A stretch of 64,000 bases of DNA from Maribacter aquivivus. Lineage in GTDB: Bacteria > Bacteroidota > Bacteroidia > Flavobacteriales > Flavobacteriaceae. The notes under the pieces are model-generated. The model was given only the letters and a program-made list of their open reading frames with translations. It was not told where the DNA came from and did not search any database. The first letter of the stretch is position 1, and each line of letters opens with the position of its first letter. Of the stretch, positions 1-7,721 are shown piece after piece. The position numbers and the translations under genes are program-made. Location: positions 2,309,345-2,373,344 of the forward strand of contig NZ_FQZX01000001.1 of NCBI RefSeq assembly GCF_900142175.1, read 5' to 3'.

Positions 1-1
1 A

Positions 2-187
2 ATTACAAATAACAACGGTTCTTTTGATGTAAAAACGGTACAAGGTGGTACAATTGTTTTATCATTAAGTGGAGATAAAGTAATGTTGAAAGACGAAAAA
101 GGAAACATGACAACTGTTGTAATGGCAGATGTTGCTGCTAGTAATGGAGTTATTCATGCAATTGATGGTGTGGTAATGCCAAAATAA
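2..187 (+). CDS. Fasciclin (FAS1) domain protein, C-terminal fragment
   Basis: Only the last 61 codons are inside the window; the start lies upstream. The fragment reads as the end of a FAS1 domain: the strand segment around DVKTVQGG, a beta hairpin, and the closing H2-box pattern NGVIHAIDGVVMP followed by the stop. FAS1 proteins are secreted or surface adhesion-type proteins that are common in flavobacteria. The fragment ends directly after the domain, so there is no extra C-terminal sorting domain. A strong terminator hairpin follows. The family call is good; the specific role is unknown. Confidence 0.85.
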   Translation: MTNNNGSFDVKTVQGGTIVLSLSGDKVMLKDEKGNMTTVVMADVAASNGVIHAIDGVVMPK

Positions 188-208
188 ATTGAACACGCTA
201 TTGGTAAT

Positions 209-254
209 AAAAATCCCTTTGTAATTCTAAAAATAGAATAGCAAAGGGATTTTT
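209..254. terminator. Bidirectional intrinsic terminator
   Basis: AAAATCCCTTTG (from 209) pairs with CAAAGGGATTTT (to about 253), and an inner ATTCTA/TAGAAT stem extends the hairpin. It has T-runs on both strands and separates the fasciclin gene from the convergent gene at 286-1599. Confidence 0.85.
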
Positions 255-285
255 TCTAAACACTACTTAAAACTTTAAAAATTTT

Positions 286-1599
286 CTATCGTGCAGCCGT
301 ACCGCCATTGATAGATTTATCTTTTCGTAATTGTCTTTGTATTTTTTTGATGGCGGATTCTATAGATTTTTCTGGTTCTATAATATTGTATTCTCCCCAG
401 AAATCTGGATCAGAAAAACCGATAGCTTCGTCACTTAGTATAATAGAAGACTTCATTCTATCTTTAAATTTAGGGAAGGCATTGTCAGTATTCTTTTCCC
501 AATCGGTAATGGCCATTTCGCAGTTCATGCTATATACTGAGTTGAACAAACGCTTATCCCAATTAATTTTGAACTCTAATAATACATTGCTATACCCGTA
601 ATACCATTTGCCATCTTTTTCTCTATAATCTACGCGATAAGATACTTCTGTTGGCCATACTTCTGCATTCTTTGGCTTTCTTCTCACAAACATTTGAGAC
701 GCCAATCTTTTATCTGTAATGTTAAGGGAGTAAATAGCACTGGTCAAAATCTTGTTTTCGGCATCGATGTATAACTTGCCGTTATATAAAGGGTCTATAA
801 TTTCAGGCTTTTGCTTAAAATCTATAACATATATTAATTGGTCATTTACACGTGTAGAAGTGTCAAAAGAGAAATCATAATAGGCTAATGTCTCTGGAGT
901 GAAAATATAATTTGGGTATTTCACCATATCCACGAACAATGTGTTAAACGGACCACCCTGTAGTTTTAATGCTACAGTATCTAATTTTGTATAGTCAGTA
1001 CTTTTTCTTGCCTTGTAAAGTTCAAGAGCATCAGTCTTTTTAGAAGAATAGGGAGTTTTGTAAATATTTACTACAGCCTCAGATAGGCTTACATTTGTTC
1101 TTCTTTTTTTAATGGTTTCTCTGTAAAATGCTGTCATTACAGTACTTTCATTAAGGTAATTGTCACCTTTTTTGTTCAAAGTTTCTTTCACCAGTGCTTC
1201 TGCATCATTGGGGGCATCAATACTAGCTTCTGATAATGCCATAACAAATTCATTCATGAAGATTTTGTTCTTCTTCAACGCTAATTCGGCAATAGCAATT
1301 TGCTTTGTTTTGTATCCTAAAAAAGCAATTGTTAGTTTGTTGTCTTTATACTCATTGGGGACTTTCAAAGAAAATTGGCCTTCTGAGTTGGTGATGGTGG
1401 TTACATTGGTGTTGTCTACGGTAAGCGTAGCGAAAATTAATGGTTTCTTACTATCAGCGTCTAACACTTCTCCTGCATATTCGATGTAATTGATTGTTTG
1501 GGCTGAAATCGAAGTGACTCCTGATCCTGCAAATAGAAGTAGAATCAGTAGATACTTAAAACTATGATGCTTAATAACGGTGTGATGTTTTTTTGACAT
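286..1599 (-). CDS. CarboxypepD_reg-like domain envelope protein
   Basis: A 437-residue exported protein. An N-terminal hydrophobic segment (about residues 15-34, ending ISAQ) looks like a signal peptide. It is followed by a carboxypeptidase-regulatory-like beta-sandwich (about 38-115: AGEVLDADSKKPLIFATL, NSEGQFSLKVP, FLGYKTKQI), the domain that often precedes TonB-dependent barrels in Bacteroidota. The remaining 300 residues are soluble alpha/beta sequence and not a TonB barrel. Proteins of this layout are widespread, envelope-located and functionally uncharacterised. It is a single gene whose ATG lies about 105 bp from the downstream end of rluF. No catalytic motif is visible. Confidence 0.8.
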   Translation of the reverse strand: MSKKHHTVIKHHSFKYLLILLLFAGSGVTSISAQTINYIEYAGEVLDADSKKPLIFATLTVDNTNVTTITNSEGQFSLKVPNEYKDNKLTIAFLGYKTKQIAIAELALKKNKIFMNEFVMALSEASIDAPNDAEALVKETLNKKGDNYLNESTVMTAFYRETIKKRRTNVSLSEAVVNIYKTPYSSKKTDALELYKARKSTDYTKLDTVALKLQGGPFNTLFVDMVKYPNYIFTPETLAYYDFSFDTSTRVNDQLIYVIDFKQKPEIIDPLYNGKLYIDAENKILTSAIYSLNITDKRLASQMFVRRKPKNAEVWPTEVSYRVDYREKDGKWYYGYSNVLLEFKINWDKRLFNSVYSMNCEMAITDWEKNTDNAFPKFKDRMKSSIILSDEAIGFSDPDFWGEYNIIEPEKSIESAIKKIQRQLRKDKSINGGTAAR

Positions 1600-1705
1600 G
1601 GTGTAGCTTTTTGTTTTAAGGTAGTGATTTTTAGTTGATTAAGCATCTTGTTTATGCTTTAATTAACTGAGGTAATCATTAAGGAAAAAAGTGCTGATTG
1701 TGTAA

Positions 1706-2449
1706 TTATTTATTACTATCAAATGTTTTTGATGACGTACTCACCAATCTATTTATTTCTTTCAATTCTTCTTCTGTTAAATCTCTCCATTTACCAACGG
1801 GTACATCTAACTTCACATTCATGATTCTAATACGTTTCAATTTCTTAACTCTATAATCTAAATATTCGCACATTCTACGAATTTGTCTGTTGAGACCTTG
1901 AGTAAGAATGATTCTGAATTGATAAGTACTCACTTCAAAAACTTCACATTCTCTGGTTACTTGATCTAGAACGGGGATTCCTCTTCGCATTCTATTTAAA
2001 AAATCTATCGTAATAGGTTTGTCTACCGTTACCAAATATTCTTTCTCGTGATTGTTTCTGGCCCGTAAAATTTTATTTACAATATCACCATCATCGGTTA
2101 AAAATATGAGTCCCTCACTAGGTTTGTCTAATCTGCCAATAGGGAAAATACGCTTTGGGTAGTTAATGTAATCTATAATGTTATCTTTTTCAACACCGGT
2201 GTCCGTGGTGCAAACAATGCCTATAGGTTTGTTGAATGCTAAATAGGTAGATTTTCCTTTTGGTTCTTTGATTAATTCGCCATCTACTTTAACCACATCG
2301 CCAGCTGAAATTTTAGTGCCCATTTCTGGAACTTCTCCATTAATAGTTACTCTGCCTTGGGCAATAAGTTTGTCTGCAGCCCTACGTGAGCAGTAACCAG
2401 CTTCGCTAAGGTATTTGTTTATTCTAGTTTTATTGGCATTATCTTGCAT
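1706..2449 (-). CDS. rluF: 23S rRNA pseudouridine synthase RluF
   Basis: A 247-residue RsuA/RluF-type pseudouridine synthase. An N-terminal S4 RNA-binding domain (about 8-65: RINKYLSEAGYCSRRAADK) is followed by the catalytic domain with the GRLDKPSEGLIFLT motif, whose Asp is the family nucleophile. The segments VNKILRARNNHEKEYLVTV, LTQGLNRQIRRMCEYL and the WRDLTEEEL end match RluF (the E. coli enzyme for U2604 of 23S rRNA) better than RsuA or RluB. Length is normal for a flavobacterial RluF, slightly shorter than E. coli because the basic C-terminal tail is missing. The ATG is 22 bp after the stop of the upstream serine-hydrolase gene, so the two may be cotranscribed. Confidence 0.93.
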   Translation of the reverse strand: MQDNANKTRINKYLSEAGYCSRRAADKLIAQGRVTINGEVPEMGTKISAGDVVKVDGELIKEPKGKSTYLAFNKPIGIVCTTDTGVEKDNIIDYINYPKRIFPIGRLDKPSEGLIFLTDDGDIVNKILRARNNHEKEYLVTVDKPITIDFLNRMRRGIPVLDQVTRECEVFEVSTYQFRIILTQGLNRQIRRMCEYLDYRVKKLKRIRIMNVKLDVPVGKWRDLTEEELKEINRLVSTSSKTFDSNK

Positions 2450-2471
2450 AGTCAGCTTGCTGTTTCTAATG

Positions 2472-3599
2472 TTATTTTCGATTCACTTCTTGTTGGTAGA
2501 TCTCTCGTCCTAATTGCGCTAAAAACGGAATTCCGATTTCGTCATACTCATAAGCGTCGTCATTAAAGATACCATCTTTGTTTACCAAAATTGTTGCAGT
2601 TAAAAGAAAGTCTATATTCTTTTCTGTGTCTTTTATATATGCGCAGTCGGTTAGCGTACCGTACGCAAATCCTACTTTATTATAAATTTCAATATGCTCT
2701 GGTATGTCTTTCTTGGTATCGCCATACATGAAAAATTTACAATAGGCATCGTAATAAGTTGTTGCATCGTAACCGACTTTTTGAGGTACTGTATGCATCG
2801 CTTTTAATAAATGCGCTCTTTGTTTGGTACTAATATCAAAACGTTCTGATTCAACGAAATTCTTGGGAAATAGTACTCGTTTTAATAGCTTGTGTTGTGA
2901 TGAAATAGGGTAGTAATTTTTTAGGCTAAAATCGAATGGGTCTTCAATTAGCTCTTCATCTTCATAATAACCTATTCCTTTTTCAATTCCTTTTAGTTCT
3001 AGCTTCTTAGGTGTTTTGTTCAGTAAAGACTTTGTGATTCCCGTAGTAGAATCGTTTAAATAAATAATTAGGGGCTTGGTTCTTAAGTCATCTGAATGAT
3101 ACCCTAGTCTATGGCTAAGTCTAACAGGTGATATCCCTTTATTATTTAAACTCTCGTTGATGGCTTCAAATCCTAAGAACTCTATTAATCTATTGTTTGC
3201 TAAATTATCGCTTACCGCAAAAATTTCAGATACATCTTTGGCAACCGTACTTTCAATAGTGTCACCTTCTATGTAATATTTGGTGTTTATAGTTAAGCTG
3301 TCTATTTGGTTAAGCTTTTCTAAAGCTAATACCGCAACTGGGAATTTAACCGTGCTTGCAGGATAAAAATACATGCTGTCGTTTACCTGAAAATCATAGT
3401 CTGTAAAAATGACGCTATCATTTCTTCTATCAATTTGTGTGTATTTAATCTGAACTTGATAGTTTTCAACGCTATCCATTACCTTTTTTATTTTAGGGTC
3501 ATCAGAAGATAGTACAACCTCAAGAAAATTTAAATTCTGCTTTTCTTGAGTGCAAGAAAATAAAAGAACACAACATATGAAAAGAAGAAAGTGCTTCAT
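2472..3599 (-). CDS. Serine hydrolase lipoprotein (class A beta-lactamase fold)
   Basis: A 375-residue predicted lipoprotein with lipobox LLFSC (Cys16). The class A beta-lactamase/DD-peptidase signature elements occur in order: S82-T-V-K85 (SxxK, the nucleophile motif), S130-D-N132 (SDN), and K-V-G in NKVGFAYG in place of KTG. This fits the Pfam Beta-lactamase2 type of serine hydrolase. No omega-loop ExxxN signature is obvious, so antibiotic hydrolysis should not be assumed; a cell-wall or other esterase/peptidase role is equally likely. It lies between the small gene at 3615 and rluF, all on the minus strand with 15- and 22-bp gaps, which suggests one transcript. Confidence 0.85.
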   Translation of the reverse strand: MKHFLLFICCVLLFSCTQEKQNLNFLEVVLSSDDPKIKKVMDSVENYQVQIKYTQIDRRNDSVIFTDYDFQVNDSMYFYPASTVKFPVAVLALEKLNQIDSLTINTKYYIEGDTIESTVAKDVSEIFAVSDNLANNRLIEFLGFEAINESLNNKGISPVRLSHRLGYHSDDLRTKPLIIYLNDSTTGITKSLLNKTPKKLELKGIEKGIGYYEDEELIEDPFDFSLKNYYPISSQHKLLKRVLFPKNFVESERFDISTKQRAHLLKAMHTVPQKVGYDATTYYDAYCKFFMYGDTKKDIPEHIEIYNKVGFAYGTLTDCAYIKDTEKNIDFLLTATILVNKDGIFNDDAYEYDEIGIPFLAQLGREIYQQEVNRK

Positions 3600-3614
3600 G
3601 TTACTATGTTGGTT

Positions 3615-3854
3615 TTATGGGGTGTAGACTTCGCCACGGTGAGGTTTTAATAAATCTCTGACCGTAATCATCTCTTTTTCTTCTACAACCATAAATGCAA
3701 TGCTATACATATCATTTAGTTCTTTGAAACCTGTAATCTTCAAAGAAGTTTTCTCAGAAGCGATGAATTCATTTAGGTGCTTAACATGATGTTCTGCCGT
3801 TTTTAATGCCGCAGGACCTCTAAAATCCCATATTAGTTTTATCTGTCGGTTCAA
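3615..3854 (-). CDS. Conserved small hypothetical protein
   Basis: 79 residues, ending in DLLKPHRGEVYTP. The reading frame opens with TTG (3852-3854); an in-frame stop lies a few codons upstream and no ATG occurs before residue 40, so a TTG start is the best choice. The protein is an alpha/beta mix with no signal peptide, membrane segment or known catalytic motif. Its size and composition recall short flavobacterial cytosolic proteins, but I do not recognise the family. It is first in a probable three-gene transcript with the serine hydrolase and rluF. Confidence 0.6.
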   Translation of the reverse strand: MNRQIKLIWDFRGPAALKTAEHHVKHLNEFIASEKTSLKITGFKELNDMYSIAFMVVEEKEMITVRDLLKPHRGEVYTP

Positions 3855-3901
3855 GAATATGTAGTGTTAGTTTATAAAAGTAAGTAGGCAAATTTACCTA
3901 A

Positions 3902-3944
3902 AAAATGGCAGTTTATAACCAGTTTTGAGTGACATTGCCATTTT
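3902..3944. repeat. Inverted repeat in divergent intergenic region
   Basis: AAAATGGCA (3902-3910) and TGCCATTTT (3936-3944) form a perfect 9-bp inverted repeat with a 25-bp spacer between two divergent transcripts. There is no adjacent T-run, so an operator or cruciform is as likely as a terminator. Confidence 0.4.
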
Positions 3945-4027
3945 GCGAATCGCTATTTTTTAATTGATTATTAGCTATTTGTTATATCTTGTAATCCCTA
4001 AAAACGTGTTAAGTAAATCATTAAGCA

Positions 4028-4058
4028 TTTGCACACGATTTGGTTATTACTATTTTTG
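4028..4058 (+). promoter_or_regulatory. Bacteroidota-type promoter for the PpiC gene pair
   Basis: TTTG (4028-4031), a 19-bp spacer and TATTTTTG (4051-4058) match the Bacteroidota housekeeping consensus TTTG-N19-TAnnTTTG. The implied transcript start near 4065 supports translation from the ATG at 4081. Confidence 0.7.
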
Positions 4059-4080
4059 CTCGATGTTTTTTAAGAAATCA

Positions 4081-4962
4081 ATGTTTTTAATCCGTAAATT
4101 TTATCCTATTGTAACGATAGGGCTCATTTCTATTGTCATTGTTTCATGCGACGGTCTTTTTAAGAAAGATGAAGAGAAAAAGGTGATTGCTAGAGTGGGA
4201 GAGTCTTTTTTGTATCAAGATGATTTGGCTCCGCTATTAACTGAAAATATGACAAAAGGGGATAGCGCTTCTTTTGCAATCAATTATATAAATAATTGGG
4301 CTTCTAAGCAATTGTTGTTATCCAAGGCCAAGATTAACTTATCTGAAGAAAAATTAGCAGAATATAATGCGCTGGTAGATGATTACAGAACAGAATTATA
4401 TACCAGAGTTTATAAAGAGGCATTGGTGGAGCAGGCAACAGATTCTGTTATTACAGACGAGCAACTAAATACGTTCTACGATAATGCTAAAGAGAATTTT
4501 AAACTGAAAGAAAGAATTGCAAGAATACGTTTTGTTGCTCTGCCAAAAGGTTTTTTAGATCAAGATGAGGTAGGTAAGCGATTAAAAAGATTTAAAAAAG
4601 ATGACATTCGTTATTTAGATTCTATTGGTGTTCAGTTTACTAAATTGAATTTTAATGACTCAATATGGGTGCGTTACAATAGAATATTCGAAGAAATACC
4701 GCCGATAACGGCAGACAATGCCAATAAGTACTTAAAAAATTCACAATTTTTTGAATTAGAGGATTCAATCGGGGTATATTTGGGAAAAATAGAGGAAACC
4801 AAAGATGTTAACGACATAGCACCTTTGTCCTTTATTAAGCCTACAATTGAACAAGTATTATTAAGTCGTAGAAAAATGGACTACCTACGCAAATTAGAAA
4901 CTGAATTACTAGATGAAGCAATCAAGGATAATGAATTTGAAGTTTTCGAAAACAAAAAATAG
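4081..4962 (+). CDS. SurA/PpiC-like periplasmic chaperone lipoprotein
   Basis: 293 residues from the ATG at 4081; an in-frame ATG at 4063 would overlap the predicted transcript start, and longer frames run through the promoter. The N-terminus is a lipoprotein signal (ISIVIVSC). The mature part starts with a SurA-like VIARVGESFLYQDDL segment and continues as a long helical region resembling the N-terminal chaperone domain of peptidyl-prolyl isomerases. The recognisable PpiC rotamase core is weak, so chaperone activity without isomerase activity is possible. The stop overlaps the next PpiC gene by 32 bp, indicating translational coupling. The role is probably outer-membrane protein folding. Confidence 0.75.
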   Translation: MFLIRKFYPIVTIGLISIVIVSCDGLFKKDEEKKVIARVGESFLYQDDLAPLLTENMTKGDSASFAINYINNWASKQLLLSKAKINLSEEKLAEYNALVDDYRTELYTRVYKEALVEQATDSVITDEQLNTFYDNAKENFKLKERIARIRFVALPKGFLDQDEVGKRLKRFKKDDIRYLDSIGVQFTKLNFNDSIWVRYNRIFEEIPPITADNANKYLKNSQFFELEDSIGVYLGKIEETKDVNDIAPLSFIKPTIEQVLLSRRKMDYLRKLETELLDEAIKDNEFEVFENKK

Positions 4963-6394
4963 TATTTACATAGGTGCAGTTTTACTGTTCTCAGGTATTG
5001 CAACAGCGCAAGATTCTATACCAAGTGTTTCGGCTAATGAAGCTGAACCAATTGAAGATGTAGCAGAAGTAGCTCCAGTGAAGAAAGACTCATCAATTAA
5101 TTTTAAAAGAATTAAACTAGATGGTATCGCCGCAGTTGTTGGTGATTATGTAATCTTAGATTCTGATATTGAAAAAACACTTATCGACCTTAAAAGTCAA
5201 GGTGCATCTACAGAAGATATTACACATTGCGGACTTTTAGGTAAATTGATGGAAGATCGTTTGTATGCTAACCAAGCAGTTCAAGATAGTATCTTGGTTT
5301 CAGATGATGAGGTAAATGCTACTGGTGATCGTCAATTACAGTCTTTAGTACAACAAATTGGTTCAATGGACAAGGTGTTGAAGTACTATAAGAAAACTGA
5401 CGAAACTAGTTTTAGAGAAGAACTTTATAAGATTAATAAGCTACGTATGCTGTCTGAGCGTATGCAACAAGATATTATTAAAGAGATTGAAATTACACCT
5501 GAAGAGGTTCGTCAGTTCTTTAATAGGATTCCTGAAGATGAACGCCCGGTATTTGGTGCTGAATTAGAAATTGCACAAATTACTAAAGAACCAAAACCAT
5601 CTGAAGAAGAAAAGCAAAAGGTAATAGATAAGTTAAATCAGATTAAAGCAGATGTTGATGATAACGACTCTAGCTTTAGTGTAAAAGCTATTTTATATTC
5701 TCAAGATCCTGGTTCAAAGTCAAAAGGTGGTTTTTATAGTATTACGAAAGACACCGGTTTTGATAAGAAATTTAAAGATGTTGCTTTTAGTTTAAGAGAA
5801 GGTGAAGTTTCTGAGCCATTTGAAAGTGCTTTTGGTTACCATATTATTTATATCGAAAAGATTAGAGGGCAGGAGTTAGATTTAAGACACATTTTGATTA
5901 TACCAGAAATATCACAAAATGTATTGGATGAAGCAAAAGCGGAATTAGATAGTATTCGTAAGAAAATTATAAGTGAAGAATTTACTTTTGCAGAGGCTGC
6001 TTTAAATTTCTCTGATGAGAAAGAAACGAAGTTTGATGGTGGATTGCTACGTAATCCAATAAACTTTGATTCTAAGTTTGAGTTGACTAAAATGGATCCT
6101 ACATTATACAACCAAGTTCAGAACTTGAAGGATAATGAAATTACATATCCGGTACTAGAGGAAGATCCAAGAGGTGGTGCACCAAAATATAAAATTTTGA
6201 AAATTACCAACAGGTATGATGAGCATGTTGCTGATTTCTCTAAAGATTATACAAAAATTCAAGAATTAGCGCTTACTGAAAAGAAATACAACGCCATTAA
6301 AAAATGGATGGATAAGCATATTGAAGATACCTATATTAGTGTGAACGATGAGAACAAAGATTGTGAGTTCGCTAATAACTGGGTAAAAGAATAA
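4931..6394 (+). CDS. Peptidyl-prolyl cis-trans isomerase, SurA type
   Basis: 487 residues from the ATG at 4931 (an ATG at 4913 is also in frame but would lengthen the signal peptide unnaturally). A signal peptide ending IATAQ is followed by the SurA N-terminal motif DGIAAVVGDYVILDSDIE and a helical chaperone region. Two parvulin/PpiC domains follow: about 215-315 (ending EPFESAFGYHIIYIEKI) and 320-420 (RHILIIPEIS, FSDEKETKFDGGLL). SurA-type proteins escort beta-barrel proteins through the periplasm. The gene overlaps the preceding lipoprotein chaperone and lies 4 bp before moxR, so the three are likely one operon. The family call is firm; calling it the functional SurA is inference. Confidence 0.88.
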   Translation: MNLKFSKTKNSIYIGAVLLFSGIATAQDSIPSVSANEAEPIEDVAEVAPVKKDSSINFKRIKLDGIAAVVGDYVILDSDIEKTLIDLKSQGASTEDITHCGLLGKLMEDRLYANQAVQDSILVSDDEVNATGDRQLQSLVQQIGSMDKVLKYYKKTDETSFREELYKINKLRMLSERMQQDIIKEIEITPEEVRQFFNRIPEDERPVFGAELEIAQITKEPKPSEEEKQKVIDKLNQIKADVDDNDSSFSVKAILYSQDPGSKSKGGFYSITKDTGFDKKFKDVAFSLREGEVSEPFESAFGYHIIYIEKIRGQELDLRHILIIPEISQNVLDEAKAELDSIRKKIISEEFTFAEAALNFSDEKETKFDGGLLRNPINFDSKFELTKMDPTLYNQVQNLKDNEITYPVLEEDPRGGAPKYKILKITNRYDEHVADFSKDYTKIQELALTEKKYNAIKKWMDKHIEDTYISVNDENKDCEFANNWVKE

Positions 6395-6398
6395 ATAT

Positions 6399-7352
6399 AT
6401 GTCAGACGTTGCAGCAATAGAACGCCTAGTAGTAAAACATGCTGAGCTTAAAAAGGAAATAGCCAAGGTCATTGTAGGTCAAGATGAGGTTATTGAACAG
6501 ATACTGCTTTCCATTTACACAGGTGGTCACTCATTGTTAATCGGCGTGCCAGGCTTGGCAAAAACTTTAATGGTGAATACCATTGCCCAAGCCATAGGTC
6601 TTGACTTTAAAAGAATACAATTTACACCAGATTTAATGCCAAGTGATATTCTTGGTAGCGAAGTATTAGACCAGAATAGAAACTTTAAGTTCATAAAGGG
6701 TCCGATATTTTCAAATATTGTTTTGGCAGATGAAATCAATCGAACTCCGCCAAAAACGCAAGCAGCTCTTTTAGAAGCTATGCAAGAGCGCGCGGTAACC
6801 ATTGCCGGTCATCAGCATAAATTAGATTTGCCGTACTTTGTATTGGCAACGCAAAACCCAATTGAGCAGGAGGGAACCTACCCTTTGCCTGAAGCTCAGT
6901 TAGACCGTTTTATGTTTGCCATAGAATTAAAATACCCATCTATAGCCGAAGAAATTCAAGTGGTTAAAAATACTACTGCAGATAGAAAGCAAGTGATTAA
7001 CCCGCTATTCAATTCTCAAGATATTATTGCTATACAAGATTTGGTACGTAGAATACCAGTTGCAGATAATGTTGTAGAGTACGCAGTAAAATTGGTAAAT
7101 AGTACAAGACCTAACTTAGACTCAGCTTCAGATTACGTAAAACAGTATTTAGACTGGGGAGCAGGACCAAGAGCTTCTCAGAACCTTATTTTGGGGGCAA
7201 AGGCAAATGCCGCTATTCATGGTAAGTTCTCTCCAGACATTGAAGATGTGCATGCCGTTGTTAAAGGTATACTACGTCATCGTATCATTAAAAACTACAA
7301 AGCGGAGGCTGAAGGTATCAGTGAAGAAGATATTATCAATAATCTACTTTAA
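6399..7352 (+). CDS. moxR: MoxR-family AAA+ ATPase
   Basis: 317 residues. Walker A GVPGLAKT at 49-56, Walker B NIVLADEIN at about 106-114, sensor-1 region LATQNPIEQEGTYPLPEAQLDRF, and a C-terminal lid with a conserved GAGPRASQ segment. These are hallmarks of the AAA_3/MoxR family, chaperone-like ATPases that usually work with a VWA-domain partner in protein maturation or envelope stress. It starts 4 bp after the PpiC gene. The usual partners (DUF58, VWA proteins) do not follow; a 369-bp gap and acnB come next. The link to periplasmic folding genes is therefore by transcription only. Confidence 0.93.
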   Translation: MSDVAAIERLVVKHAELKKEIAKVIVGQDEVIEQILLSIYTGGHSLLIGVPGLAKTLMVNTIAQAIGLDFKRIQFTPDLMPSDILGSEVLDQNRNFKFIKGPIFSNIVLADEINRTPPKTQAALLEAMQERAVTIAGHQHKLDLPYFVLATQNPIEQEGTYPLPEAQLDRFMFAIELKYPSIAEEIQVVKNTTADRKQVINPLFNSQDIIAIQDLVRRIPVADNVVEYAVKLVNSTRPNLDSASDYVKQYLDWGAGPRASQNLILGAKANAAIHGKFSPDIEDVHAVVKGILRHRIIKNYKAEAEGISEEDIINNLL

Positions 7353-7721
7353 TAAATAGCTGACTTTCTGCATTTTTGTGAAGAATTAAACAAAATGATT
7401 ATTAGTATTGTTTGATATCTATCAACTTTTTACATCATTTGAGAAAAAGCGCCTAATCATACTTATTTAATTTTAAATGCGTTCTATATTACGTAATTTT
7501 ACGAAATTGCGTTAACTTAAAATTAATTAACAGATGACATTTGACATTGGTAAGTTTAGAAGAGTATATCTTGTTCTTATGTAATAAAGTATATTCTTAA
7601 AATCAATTCAATCTGTTAATTTGTGGTTACAATGATTCTCATTTCATCATCAAGTCTTCAGAAAGAAATAAGAAATCTAGCTACATGTCTGCATCCAAAT
7701 TAACAAACAAATTACTTTTTA
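7353..7721 (+). other. Intergenic region upstream of acnB
   Basis: 369 AT-rich bases without a convincing gene. It holds a short palindrome CGTAA-TT-TTACG (7492-7503) and a possible promoter: TTTG (7540-7543), 23 bp, then TATCTTG (7567-7573), which would give an acnB leader of about 140 nt. No terminator for moxR is clear. The leader could carry regulation, but I see no recognisable riboswitch. Confidence 0.4.
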
